From positions 76,408,436 through 76,472,435 of the forward strand of contig OW388291.1 of NCBI GenBank assembly GCA_936450465.1: DNA of 64,000 nt. The letters run 5' to 3'. This document shows, one piece after another, positions 1 to 13,483 of this stretch. How positions within the stretch are numbered: position 1 is the stretch's first letter; each line of letters begins with the position of its first letter. The notes under the pieces are model-generated. The model had not been told where the DNA came from and searched no databases. It worked only from the letters and a program-made list of their open reading frames with translations. The stretch is from Gibbula magus. Its lineage: Eukaryota > Mollusca > Gastropoda > Trochida > Trochidae. The position numbers were made by a program, and so were the translations under genes.

Positions 1-1278
1 GCTAGTGATTTCGTAATTAAGCCTTTTGGGCTGTGAATGTTTGTTAAAATTACATATATATATGTACATGTAATATGATCTTCGGTTATCTTCCTTGACC
101 AGGCAAATCGTCTCAAATGGGCTCGTCCGCTGAAAATAATATAGTCCTTGAAACTACAGAGAACTTTTATAGAAACACAGCGGGTCTCGATATTCAGGTT
201 AAAAGTAGGCCTAGGCCTATTGGTAAAACAACATAGACTATATAATGCATATAGGGTGTGTATTTCTTACCAACATTTTAATTACGATATCGGGTTCCTG
301 TGGATGAAAACCAGATCTAGGCTTTATAACATGCCTGTACAAAGTGCAAGAATATAAAATTGTGTAGGCCTACATCCAAGCGTTGTAAATCAGGTTGAGT
401 GATGTGCTACCATACCCGATATGACTGAACAAATCCACCTAGTTTTCATTTTTAAAATCCTCTTCCGCAATTTAACACTAATGAAAACTAGGCCTTTACA
501 TTTACCCATTTGTAAACGATTCATGTGAATTAACAGCTACACTTATAAGCTCAAGCATAATAATTTATAAATCAGATGCTGATTGCGTAATTTGGTGTTC
601 TGAAAATCATTACCAATTAGGGAATCGATCCTTTCAAACATATTTCAAATATTGTTCTAGATGTGTAGGCTAGATCAAGGGCAAGATATGGGAGTCTTTT
701 GCAAATACATATAGTCAACATCGTCTATTGTAAACTAAAGGGTCTACGTGTAATCCACTCGTTGTATGTGATGCATCGATCGACTCTTTCATTATATATT
801 CGTTGGGAAGGTTTTGTTTTTAAAACTGCACGTAAAGCTTTAAACTCGCACGTCATTTTGATTGACAAGTCGGTTCATTAACGGAGATAATATTACTTAA
901 TTACATATCATGCCAACTGAAGCCTGGTGTAATCGACACATATCCCATGCCTTAATTAGCGTGGTTTGGAACACAGCGGGTAATTTAGCTGTTCCACTTT
1001 CAAACACGTACACATGTATAAAGCTTCAAATGTGTTGTATTATATATCACAACGTGATAACATTGAAACATGATATTTCAATGTGGCACCGTTGCATTAA
1101 TTAATTTGAAATCACTATGATATAATGTAAGTATGGTCCGCTAATTGTAATACTACACACATCGTATCCGAATGAGGTTGTTCGGAAATAGTTCTATAAA
1201 GTGTCTAAAAGTCAACATCCACCTCTTTCGAGTTGGCAAACGTAAATCAGCACCATTTATAGTTGGATTGTCAATTTG
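1..1278. other. Intergenic, no gene seen
   Basis: AT-rich DNA with only short chance ORFs (under 70 codons, no recognisable motifs). Several short AGGCCT palindromes occur around 207-222, 365-373 and 492-497. No RNA gene, coding exon or transposon protein could be recognised on either strand. Confidence 0.6.
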
Positions 1279-1540
1279 ATTTAGTAAGCTTACTTATTCG
1301 AAAAAGTAGGTTATAACTAAATGTTACTGATTTAGAAAGCTTAATAATTCCGGCAAATATTTAGTGAGCTTCCGATATCAAATAAGTAAACTATAACTAA
1401 ATAGAACTGATTTAGTAAGCTCACTTATTTGAATTTAGCAAGCTTACTAATTTAAAGAATACGCTTACTAAATGAATTTGTAAGCATACTAATTCGTTCG
1501 TTTTAGTAAGCTTGCTAAATGAATTAATAAGCTTACTAAA
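1279..1540. repeat. Cluster of degenerate TTAGTAAGCTTACTAA palindromes
   Basis: About eight variants of a palindrome centred on AAGCTT or a near match, with flanking TTAGTAAG / CTTACTAA, lie in about 260 bp. The spacing is irregular (roughly 20-45 bp), so this is not a clean tandem satellite. No coding potential is visible. It could be the subterminal region of a DNA transposon or a cluster of binding sites; the sequence does not decide. Confidence 0.55.
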
Positions 1541-1718
1541 GTGTGATTAATGTCCCGATTGGCACCCCAAATGTCTGTAGCTCGTATCTGAAGAGACAGC
1601 TTGGAATAGTAGATAATAAATACGGTGGGTGAGACCCATACAATAGCATAAACATTTTGATGATATCTTCTACTCTAACATTAAGATCGTCAGGCTTGAG
1701 CTCTACGCCCTTACAATT

Positions 1719-1892
1719 AAGAAATAGATTTCATAATATGTTTGCACTGGCTTATAAAAGGTTTGAAAGGTGCAAGTTAAACTGGTATAAATGCCGGAGG
1801 TTGTCGACGGCATTTACACTACATTTTAACTTGAACTTAAATTCAAACCGTTTATAAGCCAGTGAACAAACACATTATGAAATCTATTTCTT
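1719..1892. repeat. Long imperfect inverted repeat (hairpin MITE-like)
   Basis: The left arm starting AAGAAATAGATTTCAT (1719) is matched in reverse complement by the right arm ending ATGAAATCTATTTCTT (1892). The pairing continues inwards through TGGCTTATAAA / TTTATAAGCCA and ends at a central AAATGCCG / CGGCATTT stem near 1795-1815. The whole 174 bp would fold into one hairpin with a few internal mismatches, as in foldback MITEs. No coding content or clear target-site duplication was found. Confidence 0.75.
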
Positions 1893-2322
1893 ATAAATTC
1901 AAACTCTGCAATTTAAGCGATTTCTAATCAGTAAATAAACTTTGGAAAATAAAAAAATCTCTCCTAAAAATGTACAGTACATGATAAAACAAATGTTTAA
2001 TATTGTCTAAGATCATGCGCTAAGCTCCGCCCACAATAATACCGCATCACTTATGTGTCACCACGCGCAAAACGTAGTTCACAGGAAAAATAATTAAAGT
2101 ATTTAATTTTGGTTCTAATATGCTGTTTTAATCAAAGTTTCAAATCAAACTACAATTATAATTCACGTTGTAAGGTTTTTAAAAAGTTTAATCAAGAAAA
2201 GAGCATGTGATAGCAGTGTAATAATTGCGCAAAGATACAGTGATAAAGTAGTACCGCAGGTTATTTTTTGTAAACGTCAGGTTATGAAGGTTATCCTTTT
2301 CAGCTGTCAGTCTTGTGTTTGT

Positions 2323-3499
<1,177 letters not shown>

Positions 3500-3500
<1 letters not shown>

Positions 3501-3991
3501 AAAACGAAAAGGTAAATAAGTGTTACCCAATGCTAAATAATACCCCCGAATAAAATATAATTTTTTTTTAAATATTCTAAAACGAATGCACATTGTTCGG
3601 TTAAGCCTTGCGAGTCCACGTTCACATTAAAATGGCCGCTCGAAGGTAGTTCAGTGACCTGACTGATGTAGCGATATCTAAACACTCAAAGTGGAGTTTT
3701 AAATATGGTATCATGATAGAATGGTCAACTATCGTGCTGTCTGAACTCTCAAATTCGCATATGAAACCTACATATCTACCTCTCACATTGAAAAGTTCCA
3801 CACCACTGGGGCTTTCTACGTCGCACCATTTTCTCTCAATACGGATAGCCGTTTGCTTATGGATACGACGTATAGGGTCATGTAATGATATGTTTTACCC
3901 TCTAACATAACACTATATTGTATAAACATTCATAATAAATAGCAAATTTGAGAAAACAAATTATGCAAAAACGTGCTACAGCGCCTTTAAC
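3500..3991 (+). mobile_element. MITE family R, copy 1 (5' truncated)
   Basis: About 490 bp that recurs at 41824-42302 (inverted), 43385-43917 and 45700-45816. The shared terminal sequence is AAACGTGCTACAGCGCCTTTAA, which appears as an inverted repeat at both ends of the better-preserved copies. The first roughly 45 bp seen in the other copies are missing here, where the unit abuts the LINE fragment. It encodes nothing recognisable. The TTAA at the outer ends could be a target duplication of a TTAA-specific transposon (inference). Confidence 0.65.
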
Positions 3992-5292
3992 AAGTCACAT
4001 GATATATTTACATTTACCCACAGGAGTAGACTTAGTGCATGCTAACTGTTTACTATTAGTTACCGTTACAATCTGTTGCTTCGTACCATGCAATATAAGT
4101 GGAAAAGTGAGTTCACCCATCTATATTCGTGTATCATGCTCTGGATATGTTTAGAAACATTGTCGTCCTCTGAAAATGTTCCTTAATCCCTGTTTAGATA
4201 ATGGCCTTCAGTTTGTGTTTGTTTCGAGTAGGCAGTCATCGAACTACTAGTAACTTTCTCTCATCCCTCTCAATCCCTAAACTTACGATTGTTTTCTATT
4301 TGTACTAACAGTTTGATATTTGAACATTGGCCTTTGGCCACAAATCTATTTGCTATTTTATTCCTATGTCTTCATGCTCTGATAAGTATAACTGGCTTGG
4401 CGGTAAAACGACGCGCCAGACAAGTTATCGCGATTTTTTTACCTTTCTATCTTTTATGATTGTGCAGTGGAAAATACAGTTTCAGGTGACAGTTGTACAT
4501 TGACCATCATGTGATATGTACCTGATATTTACTGACCAATGACTCAAACTACCCCCGACTAAGCAGTATATTTTAACATGTTTATTCACATCTTTGACTT
4601 GACTAATAATAAACATTTGGACTTATTATTTCTTAAAGTTATAACGTGCTTTGTTTTAAGCTCTCTCTCTCTCTCTCTCTGCCCCCAAAAATGTAAAAAT
4701 GAGACGGGGGCATACTTATATTTTACGTGAAGGAATAGTGAATTATACATTCATATCAAGATTACTAAATTCAAAAGCTTTTCACAAATCGGAAAATAAA
4801 CTTATATAGTTTTTGTATTATTTTCTAAGCAGAGGTTCAGTTTGATAAAAGGACCCTCTCGACCGCATCCTCTTTATCAGTCGCCATTCAGCAATACACC
4901 ACAAACTGAAAGAACCAGGCCATGGCCCTAGCCTCTGATATTCAATACAGAAAGTGACACGCTAACGATTAACCTATGGGGGTACTCTACATCTATATTT
5001 TCTCTGCTCCAGTGAATCTATCTCTTTAACAAAGAGTGTACTTTACTGGGTGAAAGCTGAGGTCAATATAAGAAAGATATAATATAAATCTATTGAAGAC
5101 GTTGAGTACGCATACAGTATATACTGTACAGCAGTGAATACAGCGAGCAGTGTTGGTCTAGGAATCCTCAGTTAAGACCAGGTATTATATGTAAGACTAA
5201 ACGGAGAGAAAATTCAGCTAGAAAAACATTGGAGCAAGGAATATATAATACTGCATTCAGTACAGTGCATCTTCTGGACAACCAGGATAGTA
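3992..5292. other. Intergenic region upstream of the two-lipocalin gene
   Basis: Contains a short (CT)n run at 4661-4680 followed by a small hairpin (GCCCCC ... GGGGGC, 4681-4711). No ORF of substance was found. The last 500 bp presumably include the promoter and 5' UTR of the gene starting at 5293. Confidence 0.5.
5118..5123 (+). promoter_or_regulatory. Candidate TATA element of the lipocalin gene
   Basis: TATATA inside the 14-bp palindrome ACAGTATATACTGT, about 170 bp before the start codon at 5293. No in-frame ATG intervenes in a strong context. Position and sequence are compatible with a core promoter, but no transcript start is known. Confidence 0.25.
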
Positions 5293-8200
5293 ATGATGGA
5301 TATCAACATCACATTAAGAATAATTATGTTCTTGAATGTGTTCAAATCCTGTTCTGCCGCTGTCGGTGATTGCGTTGTAGACAACATTGCTGTGCAGGAT
5401 AATTTCGACCTCGACAGGGTGAGTGCATAGGTATCTATTTATGAATAGCAAATATTAAACATATCTGGGAAAGAGGGCGTCAGAATGTATATGTGTGATG
5501 ACAAAAGGGCTATTTACACTTCTTGAATTTCAATATGTATTCGAACAATAACGTTTACTACACCAAATAAAAACTGAATTGAAATGAAATGATAAATATC
5601 TGGGATGTTAAGAGAAAAAAATGTTGTTCTTGAAGTAACATTTAATCATTTGTCAATGTCAAGATAAAACAAATATTATGACAATTCACATTTCACAGTT
5701 TTCTGGAAAGTGGTATGAGCAGAAGTTTTACACGACTCAAGTGTTTGACCCATCTGAAATCTACCTAGACTACATACATTACTACACCATCACAGACAGC
5801 GGCAACGTGACCAACTACATCACTTGGAGGTGAGATGGGCCTAGTACGAATTCTCCAGGTGTACATAATCTTGTCTTGATATCAAGCGAGTCTCCACTCT
5901 AACAAGCTTAATATCTGTTTAGCTCATTAAACCTGAAAGGCCAGATGGGCTTATTTCATGCGCCCTCGCTCGTAAACATTTGATATTTTCAACTTTCCGC
6001 TGGAACCGTTGCAACCCAAAAGCTTAAATTTTGGTCCTGACTCCTTCAAATATAAGCGTGACAGGACTTTTCCATACACACAGGAAGCTTAAAGGTGCAT
6101 CCATTGTGTTTCATAAAAGTCCGCTCCTTCCTGTTGAACTTCAAAAATGAAATATGATTAAGTAAAGATTTTTTCTCATCTTTATTTACTTCATGATATT
6201 CTACATCATCTACATACTTTTAAAAAACAAATGAAAGAAAGAAAATGTGACTTTAGAACCTCTAAAAAGTGCTTAAACAGCATAAATGGCCTAAATTTGA
6301 CTAAAAAGGGGGTTTTCAGGTACATTTTGTGTCAAAGCTTAAACAAACCCACACTACCATATATATTTTTTCATTGATTTCGGTAGGGTAACATGAACTT
6401 TGTAACATATCAAAAAAGGAAAAAAAAGATTAATACTAGAAATATAGTTTTTACTAGTTTTTAGCGTTTTTTTCTCATTTTCCCATAGACTCCCATGTTA
6501 AAATTGTACTTCACAACACTATCTTAATTACAGGCGTCATATCTCGAAAAAAAACACACTACGCCTATTTTTTAATGCTGATTTTCCAATCATATACTTT
6601 GATCTTTTAAAAAATATAAGTTAGAAAAAAAGTTTAATACTATTAATTTGAGGAGCGAAAATCCTTAAATACGTTCCAACTCACCACATGTGCTATCTAC
6701 AATACAAATAAATTCACACAGCTTGCATTTTTATCCCCAATCGCCACATATATCATAATGACTAGTTTCCAATTAAAATCGAGTAACATCATTATGCATG
6801 TGCAGAAACCGAAACTGCACATCCAATTTACGTGCACATTAGTTATTTGACCCATTAAACATTATCAACTCAAATTTGTCTTTTTGTCTGTTATAAATAA
6901 GATTCCAAAATTACGTTTGACTCATTGGCGCGCGCTACACGCTGTGCATTGTCCGGTTTTCGATCAGTAATCACTTCTTTCATATCGTCAATATGCTAAG
7001 TCTACTATCATCAAAATGGTAGTTTTCGCTAACAGTCGGTACTTCTCGATAAAGTAACACCATTCATAACGTTTGCCTTTAATTTGTCACAAGATCTTTA
7101 TAATTTAAAGTCTAAAGTTTGTCCATTATGCCCTGATCCCTTTTAAGATATGGTCTTCAACGAGTAATGCTAGGGAGCTCAAATTTTGATAATATCATCT
7201 TTGGTGAATGGAGACGAAGATTCGTTCATTTCATTTCATAACTTCTAATGATAATTAAGAACGTGGCAGGGGAGCAAAGAGAAAGTAGTTCGCCAAATTG
7301 TCAGCTATGGTAAAATATTTGAAGGTAATCATAAATGTTCTTATATGTCATTATCTCCCGTAATCACTAGAGGGTATTGCGTAACATCGTTACATCTATC
7401 AGCACTTGGGATGAGGTTTTACTACACTGTGAAAACACACTGGTACAATATTTCTGGTAGTACAGTGCGTTTTCATCGCAATATATTGAAAAATCCTCTT
7501 GCTAGCCTTCATCCGTGTTCCGCTCTCTGAAACTTGTATTAGGCGGAGGCCTATTCTCTCTCTTTTATGCATAGTCGCGATGGTATTGCGACTAGGCTTT
7601 CTTCCACACTGCACCTTCTATCCGCAGGTACCCTGACACGAAGCAATGTGGCGAGGGACATGGAGTTCTCATACAAAGCTCAACTCCGGGAAAACTGACC
7701 AGGGTTGCCAGAAGTGGAAGTAATGTTTTCATCGTATACAACTCACATTGATAAACTAAACTATAGTATATGTCACCATCAGGTATATACACAGCAGTGA
7801 ATCTAGAAGAACCATATCATCAGCCTGACGCAATAATATTATGAGTCTCAATTATCACATTCTTTTATGCTGTTTCATATATTAGCCCCAATAAAAGAAT
7901 GAATGGCGTTCCTCAATGCGCATGTTATAATGTCACACGACTGCACTCGCGTAAGTTCTACTCAAACCCTTTACTATTTTACTCAAATAATGTTTCCGAT
8001 GTTTAATGCGTCTCTCTCATGTGCCTTCTGATATGAAGTTTACTAAAGTTTACTTTTTTCAACGATCCCTGATAAATAAATAAATGATGGTATATAATTA
8101 TCATACACAATTTTCTTTCATCACTTTAAGTGAAGGATTTTATGCATTTCTTATGACCTCATAGCATTTGGATATCACCAGAGTTCAAGTATGTGAAGAT

Positions 8201-11200
8201 GTTAAAGCAATATTGTGACTATATATTGATAATGGCATTGTGCTCGATAAAATAATATCGCTTGATCTCGCATAAGTGATGTACTCTGAAGGACACGTTT
8301 TGCTGATATTTATACATGCATGTTGTCTGGTGCAGAAGTGGCTTCCTACTGGGTGTTGGACACCGACTACACCAACTATGCTCTGGTGTACGGATGTGCT
8401 CAGGTCTCCCCGGCGACAGGGACCTGTCAGGACATACTGGCCTGGGTGTGGACACGGTCTCAGCACCTGCCCGATATGGTAGCGCAGAAGGAACAGGCTT
8501 TCTATGAGACAATCTGTGTCGATGCATCGGCCGTCCTCACAGCTCAACAAACAGATGGTACATCTATTACCACTTTGTGAATAACTAGTTATTAGATGAT
8601 CGTTTGTTGCAAACCTGGCAATGTATACCAACGATTTGACAAACGAAAACGGTTGTATAGAATGTGATTGACGACTAACGCTTTCATTTCATGTAGAGCA
8701 TCAGCAGTTCATTGCTGTCAACAATCATATAATAATGTTTGGAATAGAAACGTTTCGGTAAACTCGGATCGGATATCTATTATAGACAGTCACTTTCAAT
8801 CATTATTGTATAAACTGTATTGGCAACAAAGTAGTATAATGATTAATGTTTGCCCTATTGCTAACGCCACATTTCTTCTTCAGAATGTGCTCTTGGAAAG
8901 GCTTACAAAATGCGTCCTGACCAGACCTGCACAATTGACAGCTTTAACATACAGGAATTCGATGAAGACAAGGTAGTTTCTGCACTTAGTTACACTGCCA
9001 ATATAATTGATAACTGTTATAATTGTTTTGTTTCCGTTCATAGCCCAGTTTCAGAAGTCAATGTATTTTATATCACCGGACTGTTAACCCTCTCCGGTTC
9101 CAGTTATCTCACAATATGAACTGTTGATTCCCCTCGCTCTTACTGAAACGTGATTTGTGAAGGTTTTGTTGTATCCAAAATGTGTCTCTTTCGGCAACTT
9201 ACATTGGCTAGATGGTTTGGATGAGAAGACATTGTGAAAGTCAACTGAGTCATACATTTGTACCCTCCCAATTGAGTTGAAATGAAAAGAATGGTATTTT
9301 TTACAACAAAGTAAGCATGAGCAATGTGCAAATTCTAAAGCTGGAAACAATGACAGCCACATTTATTGGACTTTTTTTTGTAATTTACTTCATACATGTA
9401 TTTGTTTCTATAACAGTTCCCCTAAACTAAATAATTTGGGTACTGGTGATAGATTTTCGAAGCTGTCTAAGTAAACCGTAAATGACTACCTAGTCTAGCC
9501 TAGTACACCCAGAGGTTGGGAATTCTAGTTCCTGGGCTCCAGGATACTGGTACCGAGTGACTCCTGTAGAGTATATGATTCATATATTGTAGTCAAATTC
9601 TTTTACATGCTGTATTCATGCTCCCTTCACAGTTTGCCGGACTGTGGTACGAAATGATCTGGATAACGCAGGACGCCGTTAAGGAGTCCTCTGTGCTGGA
9701 TGCTTTCATGTACGACTTCATTAGAGTTGATGACGGCAAGCTTGATATCTACCTGAGAGCCAGGTAGGTTAACATTGACATCTACGCTGTTTATAATCTT
9801 CACTGTAACATTGTTTAAAGTAAATATCATGGTGAACTTCATTCTCTGGGGGCAAGGTATTGTAGAGAAACGTTTTGATGAAGAATAAACTGCGATCATC
9901 ATTCGTTACAAATACCATCTACCCGAGTGAAAATGAATATGAATTTGGATAAATTGTATTTAATATGATTGTTAAATTGTATGCCTAGTATACTTTTTAA
10001 ATCTAAAGAAGTACGGATGTGTCGTTTAAATTATGTTTACTTTTCTAGAGATCACCCATCTAACCATACTTAATATATTACATTCGACTGGTGACATGAT
10101 TTTATTATATTAATATATGTTTTATTTCATAAGACGAGGAGACAGATGCATATACAACAAAATAAAGTTTGAGGCGATCTCATCTCCTAAACAGTACAAC
10201 TACGAAGGAATGGTCGACCAGTATTGTAAGAATGGGATGTTGTATTACACTATGTCCATCTATGACCTCTTTCGAATATTCTAGTTCTTAACGCTTTTAA
10301 AATATCACTCAAAGAAACTGTAAGAGACTGTTAGCCTACATGTTATCGAGATCACGCAGTCAGCTATCTCTGTAATGACAGTCGGTCTTGGGTTCTTGTG
10401 AACGTTATTTCGAGGGGGTATACCAGTCTCTGGATTTGTATTTATCTATGATTGATAACAAGAATATATTGCTTAAGTGGATATTTTGATAAGCATTATA
10501 AAGCACAAATGCACAAACGGAATTTTTTTCAAAGAGTGTCGTTTCGAACAAAACATGGATGATTTGGGGATTTTACATGCGCTTCCAGCGGAACTGTTTT
10601 CCCACTTGGGTTGCCCAGAACCTTATTTGATAAAACGAATAAAAGGAGTTTTGAAAAGGTAACTTTGAAGCCGTACTGATAAGTCTTGGCGTATAATGAG
10701 TATTACTATTTGCAACAAAAGCCTTGTTTCATATTCAAAAGGATCCAGAATTTGTTTATGATATACTAATTTCAAATAATAGTAAACTTAAGATATGTTT
10801 GAAATGGGAAGAGAAATTTGACTGTTACTTTGAATGGCACAAGGCTTTTGATATTTATAAATATAAAGATGTCAAACCCCTGGAGTTTCAATTTAAATTC
10901 TTACATGGAATCATATATTCCAAAAGAGAATTGTCAAAAATGAAATTGATAGATTCAGACACATGTAGTTTTTGTAAAGACATACAAGAATCAACTTGTC
11001 ATGTATACTGGGCTTGTAATGTAACCAAACAATTTTGGAAAGACAATGAGAATTGGATAAATTCTTTCCTAAGCCAAAAATTCAAATTTACAAAATATCT
11101 GGTTTGGTACTTTGCATCAAATACAGCAGCGCGAATCGTGACTCTAACATCTAAAGGATCGCACATTACTCCTGTCCTTAAATATCTTCACTGGCTTCCA

Positions 11201-13378
11201 ATATAAGCAAGGATTCAACTCAAAATTTAATGTCTAATGCATAAATCTCTGCATGATCAATCGCCTGCCTACATATCAGAGTTGATATCAGCCTATGTCC
11301 CAGCACGGGAGCTTAGATCTCAACATCAGAATCTATTGACAGTGCCGAAGTGTAACCTCAAGTGCTTTGGTCAGAGATGTTTTGAGCATTTTGCTCCTAA
11401 CATGTGGAACTCTCTTCCCAAAAATCTGAAACTATGTCCAACATTTGAATCATTCATTCTTTTTGTTCAGTTTTATGGTACATAAGGACTTTCACAATTG
11501 CAACAATTGTACACATGGATTTCTTATTGCTGTTTGTGTGAAGTGAGCACATTCAAATGTGCATCACTATTATCATTATTTATTAGCATTATATGTTTAG
11601 CGCTTTGAGCATGCTTTCGAGCGTGGATATGTGCGCTTTATAAATATGCAATATTATTATTATTATTATCAAAACAAAATACTAAACCAATTCATTTTCT
11701 CTGCAAAGAGACATATTTATTTATGTAATATAAAAAATGCAATTCCAAAATTAAACAACTATTTGAAAACTTTGAAAATGATGATCTTTCAGGCTGAAAA
11801 AGTCACTGCAAAAAGAAACAATGACACACACAATTTTGAAAGCAAATGGTTTCCTTTTATCCTATATCTCAGTCCATAGACATGTGCATATATCTCAAGT
11901 GCCTATTGTCTTGTATACTCAAATAGAATTTTTAATTATTAACCAACTCAAACTGTCTTTTGTTTACCATTAATATCATATTGAAACTTTGTAACTATGA
12001 AACTATGGGAATAAAAAAAAAAGTTTTTAAAAAAGTTATAAAAAAAAGAAGTCTTGGCGTATATGGATTGAATAAGAGTGGAAACCCTATGATCTAAATC
12101 ATCTTTCAGCATTTAAGCTTCCCTCGTGGATAGTAGAGACAGACTACAACAACTACGCGGTCCAGTTCAGCTGCGGAGAGATAGACGAAGGCGTATGTAC
12201 TCATAACGAGCTGATTGTGTGGAGTAGAGGACGCAGTTTGGCTCCTCAGTTCATACACCGAGTGAACACCATCATCCAGAATATGTGTCTCAATCCAGCT
12301 GCAGGCTTCTCTGTCTCACAGGACAACGGTTAGTCACGGGAATCCCTACGAAAAGCTTCACTTCAGTGACTGTTAGAGAACAAGCATGTGATTTTAATGT
12401 CTTCCGAGATTTATCTCTTTTGTTTATATAATATATCGTTAATATGTCTGTTGAGGGATTTCGCCACGAAACATCTATCGTTTCTAGCGTAAGCTATCAA
12501 TTGTTATATGTATTTGTTAAGTAAACCTAGTTATGTTTCACCATCTGTCAGTCGCGCTGTTGTGTTTATACTGTGATTGAAGTTTGTAAACGTATCAAAC
12601 CATTATGAACCCATCCACGGTTACCAATGCATAATGTTCCAATATTCTACCTTAGATTGTGATACTGTGTAGACGATTGGAACAATAACCTCAGGATGAC
12701 CTAGGATGGATATAAACTGGGTACCAATGAACATATTTAAACACGACACGATTTCCGATATAAAAATATTCAGAGAAAATATTTCTATCATCGGTTCACT
12801 TGAATACATGTATTCACGAATCAAGTTTGCTATTTGTGATGAGATCAATATTTCTCTTTACAGTGTGCCCACCGCCCTGGAAAGATACCTTTTGTTATAC
12901 CAGTAAGTGGGAAATACCCCATTTTGAAAATATAAAAATCCACACTGGAAGGGCGATTTATTTTTATATTCATGTATATTCATGTATTCATACATCAACC
13001 GTCCTATTTTATTTTATTTTAAATGACCCCAAAGACATTTTGGCACTTAAATACATTTAATTCTGGAAATGTTGATAATAACAACAGGGTCTAAAATATC
13101 GTAGTTCTCCCAGCGCTAAGATAAACTAGTATGGCGCTAATAGACAGCTTCACAAATCGGAAGTCTGATTCTCCGATTACTTGTTCTCGGTAATAGTACT
13201 AACTTCTATGTATGTACTTTTATTGCTAAAAGTTAAATGGGTTCCTGTCATTAGTCGTATTTATTTTGTTCATACTTACTTAATTTATTTATTTCCAGAT
13301 GCTGGCGGTTCGGAACTTCCATGTCTCTCCACAATTCTGACTATTGTCTCGCTGGTATTGTGGTTTCGGTATAACTGA
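5293..13378 (+). CDS. Two-domain lipocalin, secreted and probably GPI-anchored (ApoD/Lazarillo-like)
   Basis: Ten exons join without a frame break: 5293-5418, 5699-5829, 7628-7719, 8336-8557, 8884-8972, 9633-9763, 10134-10225, 12110-12328, 12864-12902, 13299-13378, giving 406 aa. All introns are GT-AG. Residues 1-23 are a signal peptide. Domain 1 has the lipocalin motif GKWYE (45-49) and the ApoD-type strand YWVLDTDYTNYALVYGC (121-137). Domain 2 has GLWYE (223-227) and WIVETDYNNYAVQFSC (from 301). After a Cys-rich linker (CPPPW...CY) the protein ends in NAGGSELPC plus a 14-residue hydrophobic stretch and RYN, which looks like a GPI-attachment signal. The start is the first of two adjacent ATGs. 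Lipocalins of this class bind small hydrophobic ligands; Lazarillo is a GPI-linked insect member. The ligand is unknown. The corresponding exons of the two domains are 131/131, 92/92 and 222/219 nt with identical phases, showing internal duplication. A short membrane anchor is the alternative to GPI. Confidence 0.9.
10681..12063 (+). mobile_element. 5'-truncated L1/Tx1-like LINE in lipocalin intron 7, with 15-bp TSD
   Basis: The insert is bounded by identical 15-bp copies of AAGTCTTGGCGTATA at 10681-10695 and 12049-12063, and ends in an A-rich tail (12012-12048). Its ORF fragment (10724 to about 11120) encodes the end of ORF2: FQFKFLHGIIYSKREL, then the zinc module CSFCKDIQES..HVYWAC. Coding resumes at about 11670 (ILNQFIFSAKRHIYLC) after a nested insertion. 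It lies in sense orientation within the host intron and should be spliced out. The full-length element would be several kb, so most of the 5' part is missing. Confidence 0.85.
11118..11670 (+). mobile_element. Nested CR1/L2-like LINE 3' end with (ATT)n tail
   Basis: It interrupts the surrounding LINE ORF. The sequence encodes the usual C-terminal segment of CR1/L2-type reverse transcriptases (HITPVLKYLHWLPI ... MHKSLHDQSPAYISEL ... FGQRCFEHFAPNMWNSLPKNL) with a frameshift, followed by about 150 bp of 3' UTR and an ATT microsatellite (11651-11669), the type of tail this group uses. ATCAAA occurs at both borders as a possible short TSD. This is a clear order-of-insertion case: outer LINE first, this one second. 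Confidence 0.75.
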
Positions 13379-13477
13379 CTGATGAAATAGTTATCAAAAC
13401 CATTCCATTTTTAAAATTCTCAAACGTATATTCAATTCTTAGTTCATTTAGCTAACGACCAAGAATTGTATATTTGT

Positions 13478-13483
13478 AATAAA
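13478..13483 (+). terminator. Polyadenylation signal of the lipocalin gene
   Basis: AATAAA 100 bp after the stop codon at 13376-13378. It is the first canonical signal downstream, so a short 3' UTR is expected. Confidence 0.6.

Noticed and set aside
8185..8631. Minus-strand ORFs of 148 and 102 codons
   Set aside because: They overlap lipocalin exon 4 in antisense and have no recognisable motifs or splice support.
10477..10662. ORF upstream of the LINE in lipocalin intron 7
   Set aside because: Lies outside the TSD-bounded insert, with no motif and no exon signals in phase with the lipocalin exons.
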